The notes beneath the pieces were generated by a model that saw only the letters and a program-made list of their open reading frames with translations, made no database searches and was not told the DNA's origin. Made by a program: the position numbers and the translations under genes. Positions 1 through 9,000 of a DNA stretch of 64,000 bases are shown here, one piece after another. The stretch comes from Chloroflexota bacterium. GTDB lineage: Bacteria; Chloroflexota; Anaerolineae; Promineifilales; Promineifilaceae. The DNA lies in contig JAACFF010000001.1 of the NCBI GenBank assembly GCA_009937635.1, positions 1-64,000 on the forward strand. Direction: 5' to 3'. Numbering within the stretch: position 1 is the stretch's first letter; each line of letters opens with the position of its first letter.

Positions 1-213
1 AAATGTGTGAACATATTCTACGACTTCGATCACAATCGGCAGCTCCTCGCCATGATGTTCAAAATGCATGAGTCCAAGACCTTCCATTATTGTCTGGAAA
101 AGAAGGCGTAGCAATCCAATGCCGCCAAAGACAAAAAAGGCCGCGGCAGCCAGTCCCAAGCCGATGATAGGCAGGATGATGAGATATCGGGTAGCTACAA
201 AAAAACGTGACAT
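1..213 (-). CDS. YqhA/UPF0114-like membrane protein, 3' end outside the window
   Basis: The minus strand from ATG at 213 reads open to the window edge for 71 codons. It starts MSRFFVATRYLIILPIIG, followed by a long hydrophobic stretch (about residues 8-45) and a polar part with EHHGEELP. A basic N-terminus, an RYL motif and membrane helices are typical of the YqhA (UPF0114) family, whose function is unknown. A clear ribosome binding site (AAGGAG, 7 bases before ATG) supports the start. Only the N-terminal part is visible, so the family call rests on overall look and not on a full domain match. Confidence 0.6.
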   Translation of the reverse strand, partial: MSRFFVATRYLIILPIIGLGLAAAAFFVFGGIGLLRLLFQTIMEGLGLMHFEHHGEELPIVIEVVEYVHTF

Positions 214-236
214 GTAAATTCTCCTTGTAAATAGGT

Positions 237-277
237 GTCAGCTTTCAGCTATCAATTGTCAGCCATTAGCTTTCAGG
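237..277. repeat. short TCAG-rich degenerate direct repeats in a spacer
   Basis: The spacer between the YqhA-like gene and the next gene holds near-copies of TCAGCTTTCAGCTATCA and TCAGCCATTAGCTTTCAG. Similar TCAG/TCAGTGAT-rich stretches occur at about 45156-45199 and 51008-51067, also between genes. No function is known to me. Confidence 0.35.
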
Positions 278-383
278 AAATTTGTTTGCGTTGGTGGTGA
301 TACCCTTCCGGCGGGGGTGGCCTCTCCTATCCGGTCCTCCAAATCGTCACATATTGTCAGCCGGGATTGAAACGGCCGTCACC

Positions 384-1073
384 TTAATCTCGCTCTTGCA
401 TAGCTCGGCTAAGCTGATCAAGCCGGCCACGGCGCTGCATGTACTGTATAAGTTCACGCGCTTTGGCTTTCCTCCCTGTTCCGCCGAGATCCTCGAAATC
501 AACCCCCAGCCCAAAACTAAGATCTTGCAACTCCGCGAGATTGAATTGATTAGCAAGCTGCTGGTAGAGGTCAGCTACTTCCGGATCCTGGCCGCCAGAA
601 GAGCTTCTGCGGGCTGGCTCGGCTTGGCCCTGACCAACAGATGCGGATGATGACCGGCCGATGGCTATCCCTTGGCTGTTTGTGATATCCCCTACCTCAA
701 TGCTGTCACCTGTTGTTTTATTGCCCTGGATGTAATCACCCTCAACAATTATATTCGGAGGAGGAATCGAGGTTTTCCCGGGTTCAGTCGCAACCTGCTG
801 ATCCGGCAGTTCTACCGATTGGCTGAAAGCCAATAGTTCGGGGTTTGTTGAATTGGCTTCCAGGGCTGCTTCTACGAGCTCATCTAAGCGGCCGCGACCG
901 CGAGTCCACGTTATTAGGTTAAGGACCACCTCGTCGAGCGGTCCCGCGCCGGCTATAGATTCAAGATTTTCCTCGAGACCGAAAAGCACCATCCGCTGCA
1001 AATCTCCTCGACGCGGAAAGGCGCTTAAGAGCGCTTTATGAAGGGCTTTCATCTGGCTGCCGCTCAGGTCCAT
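384..1073 (-). CDS. adaptor-like protein with two death-like/effector-associated domains
   Basis: The 229-residue protein has two small helical domains joined by a low-complexity linker. Residues 1-80 resemble the effector-associated domain EAD1 (LHKALLSAFP, then a helix ending in TRGRGRLDELVEAA). Residues 165-229 resemble a bacterial death-like domain (LYQQLANQFNLAELQDLSF, GVDFEDL, then ARELIQYMQRRGRLDQL). The linker at about 108-147 has the Gly/Ile-rich pattern IVEGDYIQGN...GDITNSQGIAIG, which is common between such domains in Chloroflexota and Cyanobacteria. These domains are known as homotypic adaptors that bring effectors to NTPase or protease partners. No catalytic domain is present, so a bridging role is inferred. 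The start is supported by AAGGAGG 8 bases upstream. The nearest possible partners are the STAND proteins at 2.3-9.7 kb, but neither shows an EAD by eye. Confidence 0.7.
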   Translation of the reverse strand: MDLSGSQMKALHKALLSAFPRRGDLQRMVLFGLEENLESIAGAGPLDEVVLNLITWTRGRGRLDELVEAALEANSTNPELLAFSQSVELPDQQVATEPGKTSIPPPNIIVEGDYIQGNKTTGDSIEVGDITNSQGIAIGRSSSASVGQGQAEPARRSSSGGQDPEVADLYQQLANQFNLAELQDLSFGLGVDFEDLGGTGRKAKARELIQYMQRRGRLDQLSRAMQERD

Positions 1074-1302
1074 TGCACTGCCTCCTTGCCAGCCTATCTA
1101 TGGGTTATATCTCGCCAGGAGCAATAGAAATGAGCGATGCGTGCGCTCGCACATTACTCGACGGTCGGGCTGAACTATCTGATTATACGCCAGGATAGTG
1201 GGAATGTGAAGCACGATTCTGGGCGTCTTGTTGTGTATTGAATTCGACTGAAAATGAAAGAGGTTGTGCGATTGGGCAACGATTACCTTCACTATTAAAA
1301 CG

Positions 1303-1333
1303 AAGAAGCCCTCGGGTTTAGCGAGAGCTTCTT
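1303..1333 (-). terminator. intrinsic terminator after the isochorismatase-like gene
   Basis: AAGAAGCCCTCG at 1303-1314 pairs with GCGAGAGCTTCTT at 1321-1333, with one bulge. Read on the minus strand the stem is followed by a T-rich tail. It lies 17 bases past the stop of the gene at 1350-1997. Confidence 0.6.
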
Positions 1334-1349
1334 TGTTGACTGGGGTCGT

Positions 1350-1997
1350 TTAATCCGCATATCCGCGGCTGCTATCGGCCGCTTCCGTTTCACCGGACAG
1401 GGTGTTGAGAAACTCATTGTGATCGACCGGGTGGGAGAACATCGGATAATCTTTTTCAATGGCCACCCGTTGTTCTTCTTCGCTGGTCGCGGCCACACAG
1501 TCGGTGAGGGTGAAAACATTAAACCCTTTTTCGTATGCGGTGCGCATTGACGATTCGACGCAGCAGTTGGTTAGAAAACCACCCAAGGCGACATTTTCAA
1601 TGCCGCGTCCGCGCAAAATAAAGTCAAGGTTGGTGCTGGAAAAGGCACATAAGCCACGTTTTCCTTCAACAACGAGATCGCCTTCTTGCGGCTGCATTTC
1701 ATCGGCGAAGTCAGCGCCCCATGTCCCTTTACGGAACGAGCTGGTATCTACCACCCCTTTGAGTATGCCATAGGGAAAAGCTCCCAATTCCGGATACCCT
1801 TCGGCAAAGGTGATGGGAGCATGGATGATGGTGGCGCCCAATTCGCGCGCCTGGGCGACAGTTTCTTGTGCATGTTCAAGCATGTTGCTGCTTTCCATGA
1901 CTTCTTTTACGGCCCCGTGAAGTGTGCCGCCTTCAGTCGTGAAATCATTTTGGAACTCAATCATGACCACGGCCGTTTTCTTTGGATCTAGCTTCAT
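1350..1997 (-). CDS. isochorismatase-like cysteine hydrolase
   Basis: This is a 215-residue member of the isochorismatase/nicotinamidase superfamily, soluble cytoplasmic hydrolases acting on amide or vinyl-ether bonds. The family triad is visible: Asp18 in EFQNDF, Lys113 in VEGKRG and Cys146 in TNCCVESS. The FLTNCCVE loop and the following RTAYEKGF helix are typical. The substrate cannot be told from sequence, since the family includes ureidoacrylate, nicotinamide and N-carbamoyl hydrolases. A ribosome binding site GGAGGTG lies 5 bases before the ATG. The gene stands alone with its own terminator. The C-terminal tail (ETEAADSSRGYAD) is acidic and probably disordered. Confidence 0.85.
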   Translation of the reverse strand: MKLDPKKTAVVMIEFQNDFTTEGGTLHGAVKEVMESSNMLEHAQETVAQARELGATIIHAPITFAEGYPELGAFPYGILKGVVDTSSFRKGTWGADFADEMQPQEGDLVVEGKRGLCAFSSTNLDFILRGRGIENVALGGFLTNCCVESSMRTAYEKGFNVFTLTDCVAATSEEEQRVAIEKDYPMFSHPVDHNEFLNTLSGETEAADSSRGYAD

Positions 1998-2012
1998 TTT
2001 TCACCTCCTACT

Positions 2013-2075
2013 ACACCTCTCTGAGGTTTTTACACTTTCCCGAGAGAAAACTTAAACATCAGACCTCAGAGGTGT
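2013..2075. repeat. imperfect inverted repeat upstream of the isochorismatase-like gene
   Basis: ACACCTCTCTGAGGT at 2013-2027 and ACCTCAGAGGTGT at 2063-2075 are inverted copies, with two bases missing in one arm and 35 bases between them. The element lies just upstream of the ribosome binding site of the gene at 1350-1997. It could be a regulator site, an mRNA foldback or the remains of a small palindromic element. Confidence 0.45.
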
Positions 2076-2313
2076 TCCAACAAATTTATGTGGACAACTG
2101 AGTTCATTATACAAAATTTCTGATCGCCAACGCAATGGTGAGTTTCGGTTGGAAAGAGACTTCGTTTTTGGTGCATCTTGCCAGCAAGTGTACAATCTGG
2201 TCGACGAATCCAACGTGCGCAAGGTGGTCAGCGCTCCCAACATGGAACGCCATCAACTTGCACATTTAGGGACGGACTATCGACTCACGGCTAAATTATT
2301 GGCTGAATGCTAA
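2056..2313 (+). pseudogene. possible coding remnant without a clear start
   Basis: After the TAA at 2053-2055 the frame stays open to the TAA at 2311-2313. The 85-codon translation has ordinary protein composition (for example RLERDFVFGA, YNLVDESNVRKVV and RHQLAHLGTDYRLTAKLL). It has no ATG and no convincing ribosome binding site; the only alternative start is a TTG at 2149. I do not recognise the family. It is more likely the 3' remnant of a lost gene than a working one, and it could be chance. The rest of the 352-base gap between the neighbouring genes holds only the inverted repeat. Confidence 0.3.
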
Positions 2314-2349
2314 TTTGCCTGTGCCATCCGATACCCGGTGCCACGTAAG

Positions 2350-5300
2350 ATGTCTGAACGAGAAGATCTAGAACAGGCTATTGCCACCGTCGAGGCCCAG
2401 CGCGCCAGCTTGGGTGATGCTGCGGTTGATGCAGTCCTGGTAGGTCTGCGGCAAAAGTTGGCCGAATTAGAGTCGGCGGAGAGCCAGGTCTTACAGGAAA
2501 CCGTTGCGCGGACCTCGGGCGCCGAGCGGCGCATTGTTACGGTGCTCTTTTGTGACGTAACGGGCTCGACGGCACTGGCCGAAAAATTAGACCCGGAAAC
2601 GTGGGCCGAGATCATGGATGAGGCTTTCGGATATTTAACCGAACCGATCGATCGCTTCGACGGCACGGTAGCGCGCCTCATGGGAGATGCCATCTTGGCC
2701 TTTTTTGGCGCGCCAAAGGCTCATGAAGATGACCCACAGCGCGCCGTGCGGGCCAGCCTGGCCATTATCGAAAATATGCGATCTTTCCGCGAGGAGCTGC
2801 GGCGGGAGCGCGGACTGGATTTTAACGTGCGCGTAGGCATTAACACGGGATTGGTCGTGACCGGAAGGATCGGCTCGAAGTTGCATGAAGAGTATACGGC
2901 GCTGGGGGATGCCGTGAACGTAGCGGCACGTATGGAGCAAACGGCCGTGCCGGGCACGATACAAATCGCCCAAAGCACTTACAGGTTGGTGGCATCACAG
3001 TTTGATTTCTTGCCGTTGGGGGGCATCGCCGTTAAAGGTAGAAGCGAGCCGGTTCAAGCTTACCGCGTTCTGGGGCGCGTCGCTCAACCTGAGCCGGCAC
3101 GGGGGCTTACCCAACAGGGGATTCATTCCTCCCTGGTGGGTCGCGAGACCGAGTATGCAGAGGCCAGGAAATCTGTGGCGCGCTTGATAAAAGGGAAAGG
3201 CGGTATCCTAGCCATTGTTGGCGAAGCCGGCGTGGGTAAATCGCGGCTCTTAGCGGAGGTTCACCAAGACAGTTCTCAAGAAGCGTTGCTTTGGCTGGAG
3301 GGTCGCACTTTATCTTATGGCCAGACGATCAGTTATTGGCCCTTTCAGGAGATCTTGTGGGCTTACGCGGGCATCAATGAAGATGACGGCGAAACCGAGG
3401 CGTGGCAAAAGCTGGAAGGCGCTGTACATCAATTGTTTGACGAGGAGACTATCAAAATCTTACCCTTCCTGGCCAGTCTGATTTCGCTAGAGGTCAAGGG
3501 GGAATTTTCCCAACGCGTCGAACATTTGGATGGAGAGGCGATTGGGCACCAGATCTACCTGGCGGCGCGGCGATTCTTCGAGCGCTTGTCAATGAAGCTG
3601 CCGACGGTGTTGGTCTTCGAGGATCTGCACTGGGCCGACGAATCCTCATCCTTGTTGCTAGAGCATCTTTTGCCCTTGGTAGAGCGCTATCCTTTGTTGT
3701 TCCTCATCAGTAGCCGCCCATACCGCCAGTCGCCGCTTTCAAGTTTTCGTAGGGCTTCCACTCGGAACCACGCGGCGCGCTACAATGAGCTGCTTCTTTC
3801 ACCCCTTTCCCAAGCAGACAGCGCCCAATTGGCTCATAACCTGCTCGACATCGACGATTTGCCCCCGGATGTGCAGGCCATGATCGTCAACAAGGCCAGC
3901 GGCAACCCTTTCTTTCTAGAGGAGATCATTCGAGCCCTAATTAGCACAGGAGCCATCGTCTACAACTCCGACAGCGGGCGCTGGCAGGCTACGACGAAGG
4001 TGGAGTCGATCAGTATCCCAGACACGGTTCAAGGGGTGATCATGGCCCGCGTGGATCGATTGGATAAGGATGTCAGGCGCGTGCTACAGATGGCAGCCGT
4101 GGTCGGCCGTAGTTTTTTCTACCGGGTGCTAGAGGCCATGGGCCATGTCGATAGGGCATTGGACCAACACCTGGCCGAACTGGAGCAAGTGCAATTAATT
4201 CGCAAGAAGCAAAGCGTGCCCGAGTTGGAATACATTTTCAAGCACGCCCTGGCGCAGGAGGCAACATACCAGAGCATTTTGTTACGCAAACGGCGAGAAC
4301 TTCATGCCAGGGTTGGCCAGGCCATCGAGAGCTTGTTTGAAGAGCGTCTGGAAGAGTTTTACGGCGTGTTGGCCTACCATTACGCTAGTGCGGAAAATTG
4401 GAAAAAAGCACAGGAATATCTGTTCAAGGCGGGCGATAAGGCAGGGCAGGTTGCGGCGGACGCCGAGGCGCTGGCACATTACCGGCAGGCGTTGGAAGCT
4501 TATGAGCGTGTCTTTGGAGATCGCTGGGATCCTGTTCAAAGGGCAGTTCTGGCGCGCAAAATGGGCGAGGCCCACTTTCGAAGAGGCGAACACGAGCAGG
4601 CACTCGATCACTTTCAGCAGGCCTTTAAGCTTTTGGGCCGGCCACCTATTCCGGCTACCAGGGGAGCCACACTGCTGGCCATTGCCAACGAGCTCCTTCG
4701 CCAGATAGGTCACCGATTGCTGCCTAGATTTTTCGTCAAGTTAGGAAGTGAAGAGGTTAGCCTGGCGGTGGAAGAAGAGGCGCGCATCCATTACCTCCTG
4801 GGATGGATCTTCTTGTTTACCGAAAGGGAGCGTTTGCTTTGGGCTGCGGTTCGCCGGCTGAATTTTGCTGAACAAAGCGGCTATTTGCCCGGGGCGGCAT
4901 CTGGCAGTGCAGCTTTTGGCGTGGTCCTGGATATGGTGCCATTGTTGAAGTTGGCCGAGGCATACCACCGCAGGGCTGTCAGCTTGGCCGACCAGTCTGG
5001 AGATCTTAACGCACTGGGCGTTGCTCACCAGGCTCTGGGTTTCTTTGAACTCAATCTTGGCAACTTTGCCTTATCCACGGCGCGTGTACAGCGATCCGAA
5101 GAGGTCTTTCGCCAGGCAGGGGATCTGCATGGCCTTGGAAGCGCACTTATCTTGTTAGCTTTCAACCGCATACACCAGGGCCATCTGAGGGAGTCTTTGG
5201 AATATATTGACGAGCTTATCACTAATGGGCAAGATGGAGCGGATCCGCAACTGGTTAGTTGGGGATATATCGCCCGGGGGGCTGTTCAGTTGCAACTCGG

Positions 5301-5901
5301 GCGCCTGGATCAGGCGGTTACTGATTTGCAACAAGGTATCTTGATAGCGGATATGCTGCCTGATTATTATTGGAAGATTCTGGCTCAGGGCTTCTTAGGG
5401 CAATGTCACGTGCGGCAAGGTATGTTAGCGGAGGCCTTCGAATCGTTGGATATAGGTGAGCAAGTTCATGTCAAGCGTGGGATTGCCGGGCCCGCGCTTT
5501 ACTATTTGCGGATTGGTCAGTTGGAAGCGCATCTCGCAGTGGCCGGGCAGAGCGATGAAGTTGAGAAAAGGGCCCAGTTAACGATGGCCGGCAAGGCTCG
5601 CAAGACTGTGCAAAAGCTCAGCAATGCGTACCGGCTTTTCCAGGCGGAAGCACAGCGATTGATCGGCACCTACCAATGGTTGCAGGGCAAGCCAGAGGAT
5701 GCGAGGCTATCATGGCAGCGCAGTCTTGCCGTGGCGGATGAGCTGGGGCAGCACTATGAATTGGGGGTGACCCATCTGGAAATGGGCCGGCGACTAAAAG
5801 ACCTTTCCCACCTGCGGCAGGCGGAAGCCGCCTTGTCGGAAATTGGGGCCGCGTGGCATCTGGCACAGTTGCGGATTGCCTTGACTGTCTCCGATAAGTG
5901 A
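2350..5901 (+). CDS. class III nucleotide cyclase fused to STAND-type AAA ATPase and TPRs (copy 1)
   Basis: The 1183-residue protein has four parts. A short N-terminal coiled helix (1-55) precedes a cyclase homology domain (about 60-215). Both metal-binding aspartates are present, Asp69 in FCDVTGST and Asp113 in MGDAILAFFG, and the transition-state Asn and Arg are seen in VNVAARM. A STAND/AAA_16 ATPase follows, with Walker A GEAGVGKS (about 291-298), Walker B VLVFEDLHWAD and the GNPFFLEEI motif. The remaining ~550 residues are TPR-like helical repeats. Such proteins are thought to make a cyclic nucleotide under control of ligand-driven ATPase switching. Adenylyl versus guanylyl specificity cannot be decided here. 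The ATG at 2350 is chosen because it matches the start of the paralogue at 6069; an in-frame GTG lies 12 bases upstream. Residues for catalysis look intact. Confidence 0.85.
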   Translation: MSEREDLEQAIATVEAQRASLGDAAVDAVLVGLRQKLAELESAESQVLQETVARTSGAERRIVTVLFCDVTGSTALAEKLDPETWAEIMDEAFGYLTEPIDRFDGTVARLMGDAILAFFGAPKAHEDDPQRAVRASLAIIENMRSFREELRRERGLDFNVRVGINTGLVVTGRIGSKLHEEYTALGDAVNVAARMEQTAVPGTIQIAQSTYRLVASQFDFLPLGGIAVKGRSEPVQAYRVLGRVAQPEPARGLTQQGIHSSLVGRETEYAEARKSVARLIKGKGGILAIVGEAGVGKSRLLAEVHQDSSQEALLWLEGRTLSYGQTISYWPFQEILWAYAGINEDDGETEAWQKLEGAVHQLFDEETIKILPFLASLISLEVKGEFSQRVEHLDGEAIGHQIYLAARRFFERLSMKLPTVLVFEDLHWADESSSLLLEHLLPLVERYPLLFLISSRPYRQSPLSSFRRASTRNHAARYNELLLSPLSQADSAQLAHNLLDIDDLPPDVQAMIVNKASGNPFFLEEIIRALISTGAIVYNSDSGRWQATTKVESISIPDTVQGVIMARVDRLDKDVRRVLQMAAVVGRSFFYRVLEAMGHVDRALDQHLAELEQVQLIRKKQSVPELEYIFKHALAQEATYQSILLRKRRELHARVGQAIESLFEERLEEFYGVLAYHYASAENWKKAQEYLFKAGDKAGQVAADAEALAHYRQALEAYERVFGDRWDPVQRAVLARKMGEAHFRRGEHEQALDHFQQAFKLLGRPPIPATRGATLLAIANELLRQIGHRLLPRFFVKLGSEEVSLAVEEEARIHYLLGWIFLFTERERLLWAAVRRLNFAEQSGYLPGAASGSAAFGVVLDMVPLLKLAEAYHRRAVSLADQSGDLNALGVAHQALGFFELNLGNFALSTARVQRSEEVFRQAGDLHGLGSALILLAFNRIHQGHLRESLEYIDELITNGQDGADPQLVSWGYIARGAVQLQLGRLDQAVTDLQQGILIADMLPDYYWKILAQGFLGQCHVRQGMLAEAFESLDIGEQVHVKRGIAGPALYYLRIGQLEAHLAVAGQSDEVEKRAQLTMAGKARKTVQKLSNAYRLFQAEAQRLIGTYQWLQGKPEDARLSWQRSLAVADELGQHYELGVTHLEMGRRLKDLSHLRQAEAALSEIGAAWHLAQLRIALTVSDK

Positions 5902-6068
5902 TCTACGATCAAGCTATAAGCACACAATATTCTTTTTCGTTTGCGACAGAAGGTGCGACAGTCTTATTCAGGTGCTGCTGTAGCCGGACGGTCTTCGGAG
6001 CCGGCATAACGTTAGCACACTGATTTGCTGCCAAAAATCGGCCTGACTGCTGCTCCCTCGAATCATCT

Positions 6069-9000
6069 ATGTCTGAACAAGTTCAGTTAGAAAAAGCGAT
6101 CGCCGCCGTCGAGGCCCAGCGTGCCAGTCTGGGTGATACTGCGGTGGATGCAGTCTTAGATGGCCTTCGACGGAAGTTGGCCTCTTTAGAGGCTGCAGAT
6201 CACCAGCCTCTGAAAGAAACAGTTGAACAAACTTCGGCCAGCGAGCGGCGTATCGTTACCGTATTATTTTGTGACGTAGCGGGCTCGACATCGCTGGCGG
6301 AGAAATTGGACCCGGAAACGTGGGCCGAGATTATGGACGAGGCTTTTGAATATTTGACGGAACCCGTCGATCGCTTTGGCGGCACTGTAGCCCAACTGAT
6401 AGGCGATGCCGTCCTGGCTTTCTTCGGCGCGCCAGTGGCGCATGAAGACGATCCCGAGCGCGCTATTCTGGCAGGCTTGGCCATATTCGAAAATATTCAA
6501 ACCTTCCGGGAAAAGCTGAGACGCGATCAAGGGATGGATTTTGACGTGCGGGTAGGGATCAACACAGGGCTGGTGGTGACCGGGAAGATCGGTTCGAAAC
6601 TGCACGAAGGATATACGGCCCTGGGTGATGCCGTGAATCTAGCAACGCGAATTGAAGCGACAGCACAACCGGGCACTGTTCAAGTTTCTGAGCATACCCA
6701 TAAGATGGCCGCACAGCTCTTTGAGTTCGAGGAAGCAGGGGGCATCGACATCGAAGGCAAAAAGGCACGGCTGCGGACGTATCGAGTTCTGGGTCGCAAG
6801 CGTGAAACGGGAGAATCGCGTGGCTTAGCACCCTACGGCGTGGCATCTTCACTTATCGGACGCGATACCGAATTAAAGAGCGCACAGGCTGCGATAGGGC
6901 GCTTGCTAAGCGGGCGGGGCGGTATTATTATCATCAATGGCGAAGCTGGTATAGGTAAATCGCGTCTGGTGCATGAACTGCGGAAACAGAGCCAGGGTGA
7001 GTCACTTACATGGCTAAATGGACGCACCTTGTCCTATGGAGAAAGTATCAGTTACCGTCCAATTCAAGGGATATTGCGACAATATAGTGGAATTGGGGAT
7101 GAGGATAGCGAATCTGAAGCGTGGGGCAAATTGGAAGAAAGTGTCCAGAATCTGTTCGCGGAAGGATCCCCAGTAATTCTGCCCTATCTGGCGAGCTTGA
7201 TGACAATTGAGGCGCAGGGTGATTATGTCGAAAGGGTGAGATTTTTGGACGGCGAAGCAATGCGTGACCAGATCTTGGTCGCATCTCGTCGCTTTTTTGA
7301 GCGGTTGGCCGTAGCACGTCCGTTGGTATTGGTGTTCGAGGATTTTCAGTGGGTGGATGCATCGTCGGCGCGCTTGCTCGAACGTTTGTTGCCCCTGACC
7401 GCGCGGGTCAGCCTGTTGATCTGCTGCGTCAGCCGACTCGACACAAACCCAACTTCCGCACAACTGGGCCAGATAATCAAGCAGGATTATGCCGGACAGA
7501 TTATCACGCTTTCACCCCTTTCAAAAGTGGATAGCGCGCAGTTGGTAAGCACTCTCTTGGAAAACGACGAACTGTCTGCTCGTACGCGGGAAATGATCGT
7601 GCAGAAAGCAGATGGTAACCCGTTCTTTCTTGAAGAGATCATACGGGATTTGATTGATGAAGGGGCTTTGGTGTTGGATGCGGACGGCGGCCGTTGGCGG
7701 GCAACGGCGCGTATCGAAACGATCAACATCCCGGATACAATCCAGGGGGTCATTACGGCACGCATTGACCGGTTAGACAAAGGGGTCAAACGTGTGCTAC
7801 GGGCGGCTGCTGTCATTGGACAAAGTTTTCGCGTTCAGGTGTTAAGCGCCGTTTTGAAGGCAGAGCAGGCCTTGGATCAGCAGCTCGCGGTCTTGCAAAC
7901 GGCGGAGTTGATCCGCGTTAAACAAACTCTGCCAGAGCTAGAGTACATTTTCAGGAATGGTCTGGCGCAAGAGGCGACCTACCAGAGCATCCTTTTGCAG
8001 ACGCGGCGGCGACTTCACGCCAGGGTGGGACAGGCCATCGAGTCTCTATTTGCGGACCGCTTGGAGGAGTTTTATGGGCTTTTAGCCTATCATTATGCTC
8101 AAGCAGAAGCGTGGGAGCCGGCGCAAGGTTACTTGCTGAAGGCTGGGGATCAGGCGGGCCAGGTGGCGGCCAGCGCGGAGGCGCTGACCCACTACCGGCG
8201 CGCCCTAAAGGCTTACGAAAACGTCTTTGGACAAAATTGGGATCCACTGCAACGCGCTACGCTGGCGCGCAAGATGGGCGAAGCGTATTATGGTCTGGGG
8301 CAATTGGCGGAGAGCCGGGAATTTTTCCAGAATGCATTGGCGCTTTTGGACAGACCGTTACCGCAATCAAGACTGGGGCTGCTGACTGGTGTGTTGAGAC
8401 AGATTGGAAGACAAGCAACACACCGTTTTTGGCCCTCCCGCTTTGTGGCCCGCGCGCCAGCGGAGAAGCGCGAAGCTTTGCGTGAGGTCGTACGTTCCTA
8501 TGAACGACTGGGAGTTATATTTTATATCGAGGGAGAAGCCGCCTCTTCAATTTATGCCTTTCTGCGCTCGCTCAACCTGGCGGAACCGGCGGGTCCTTCT
8601 CCAGAATTGGCTCGGGCTTATGCCAATAACGTGATCGCTTCTGGCCTGATTCCACCGCTACGATTTATGGCTGACCAGTATAGCCAACTGGCCCTGGAGA
8701 TCGCCAGAAAAGGGGAAGATCTGGCAGCGCTGGCCTGGGTCTGGCAATTGACAGGTATTTACTGCACGGGCATCGGGCGTTGGCAGGCGGCAATTGACGC
8801 GGAAGAGCAGGCAGCAGATATCAACAAGCGTATCGGCCGCCTGCGCTGGCGGGAGGAAAGCGTAGGCATTTTGGCCCAGGTGTTGCATATTAGCGGCGAC
8901 TACACTCGCAGCCGAGAGCTGTATCTGGAGATGACTACTTCCAGCCAAGAGCGGGGTGACCGCCAGACACAAGTGTGGGCATTGGCTGGTCGCGTTGAAA

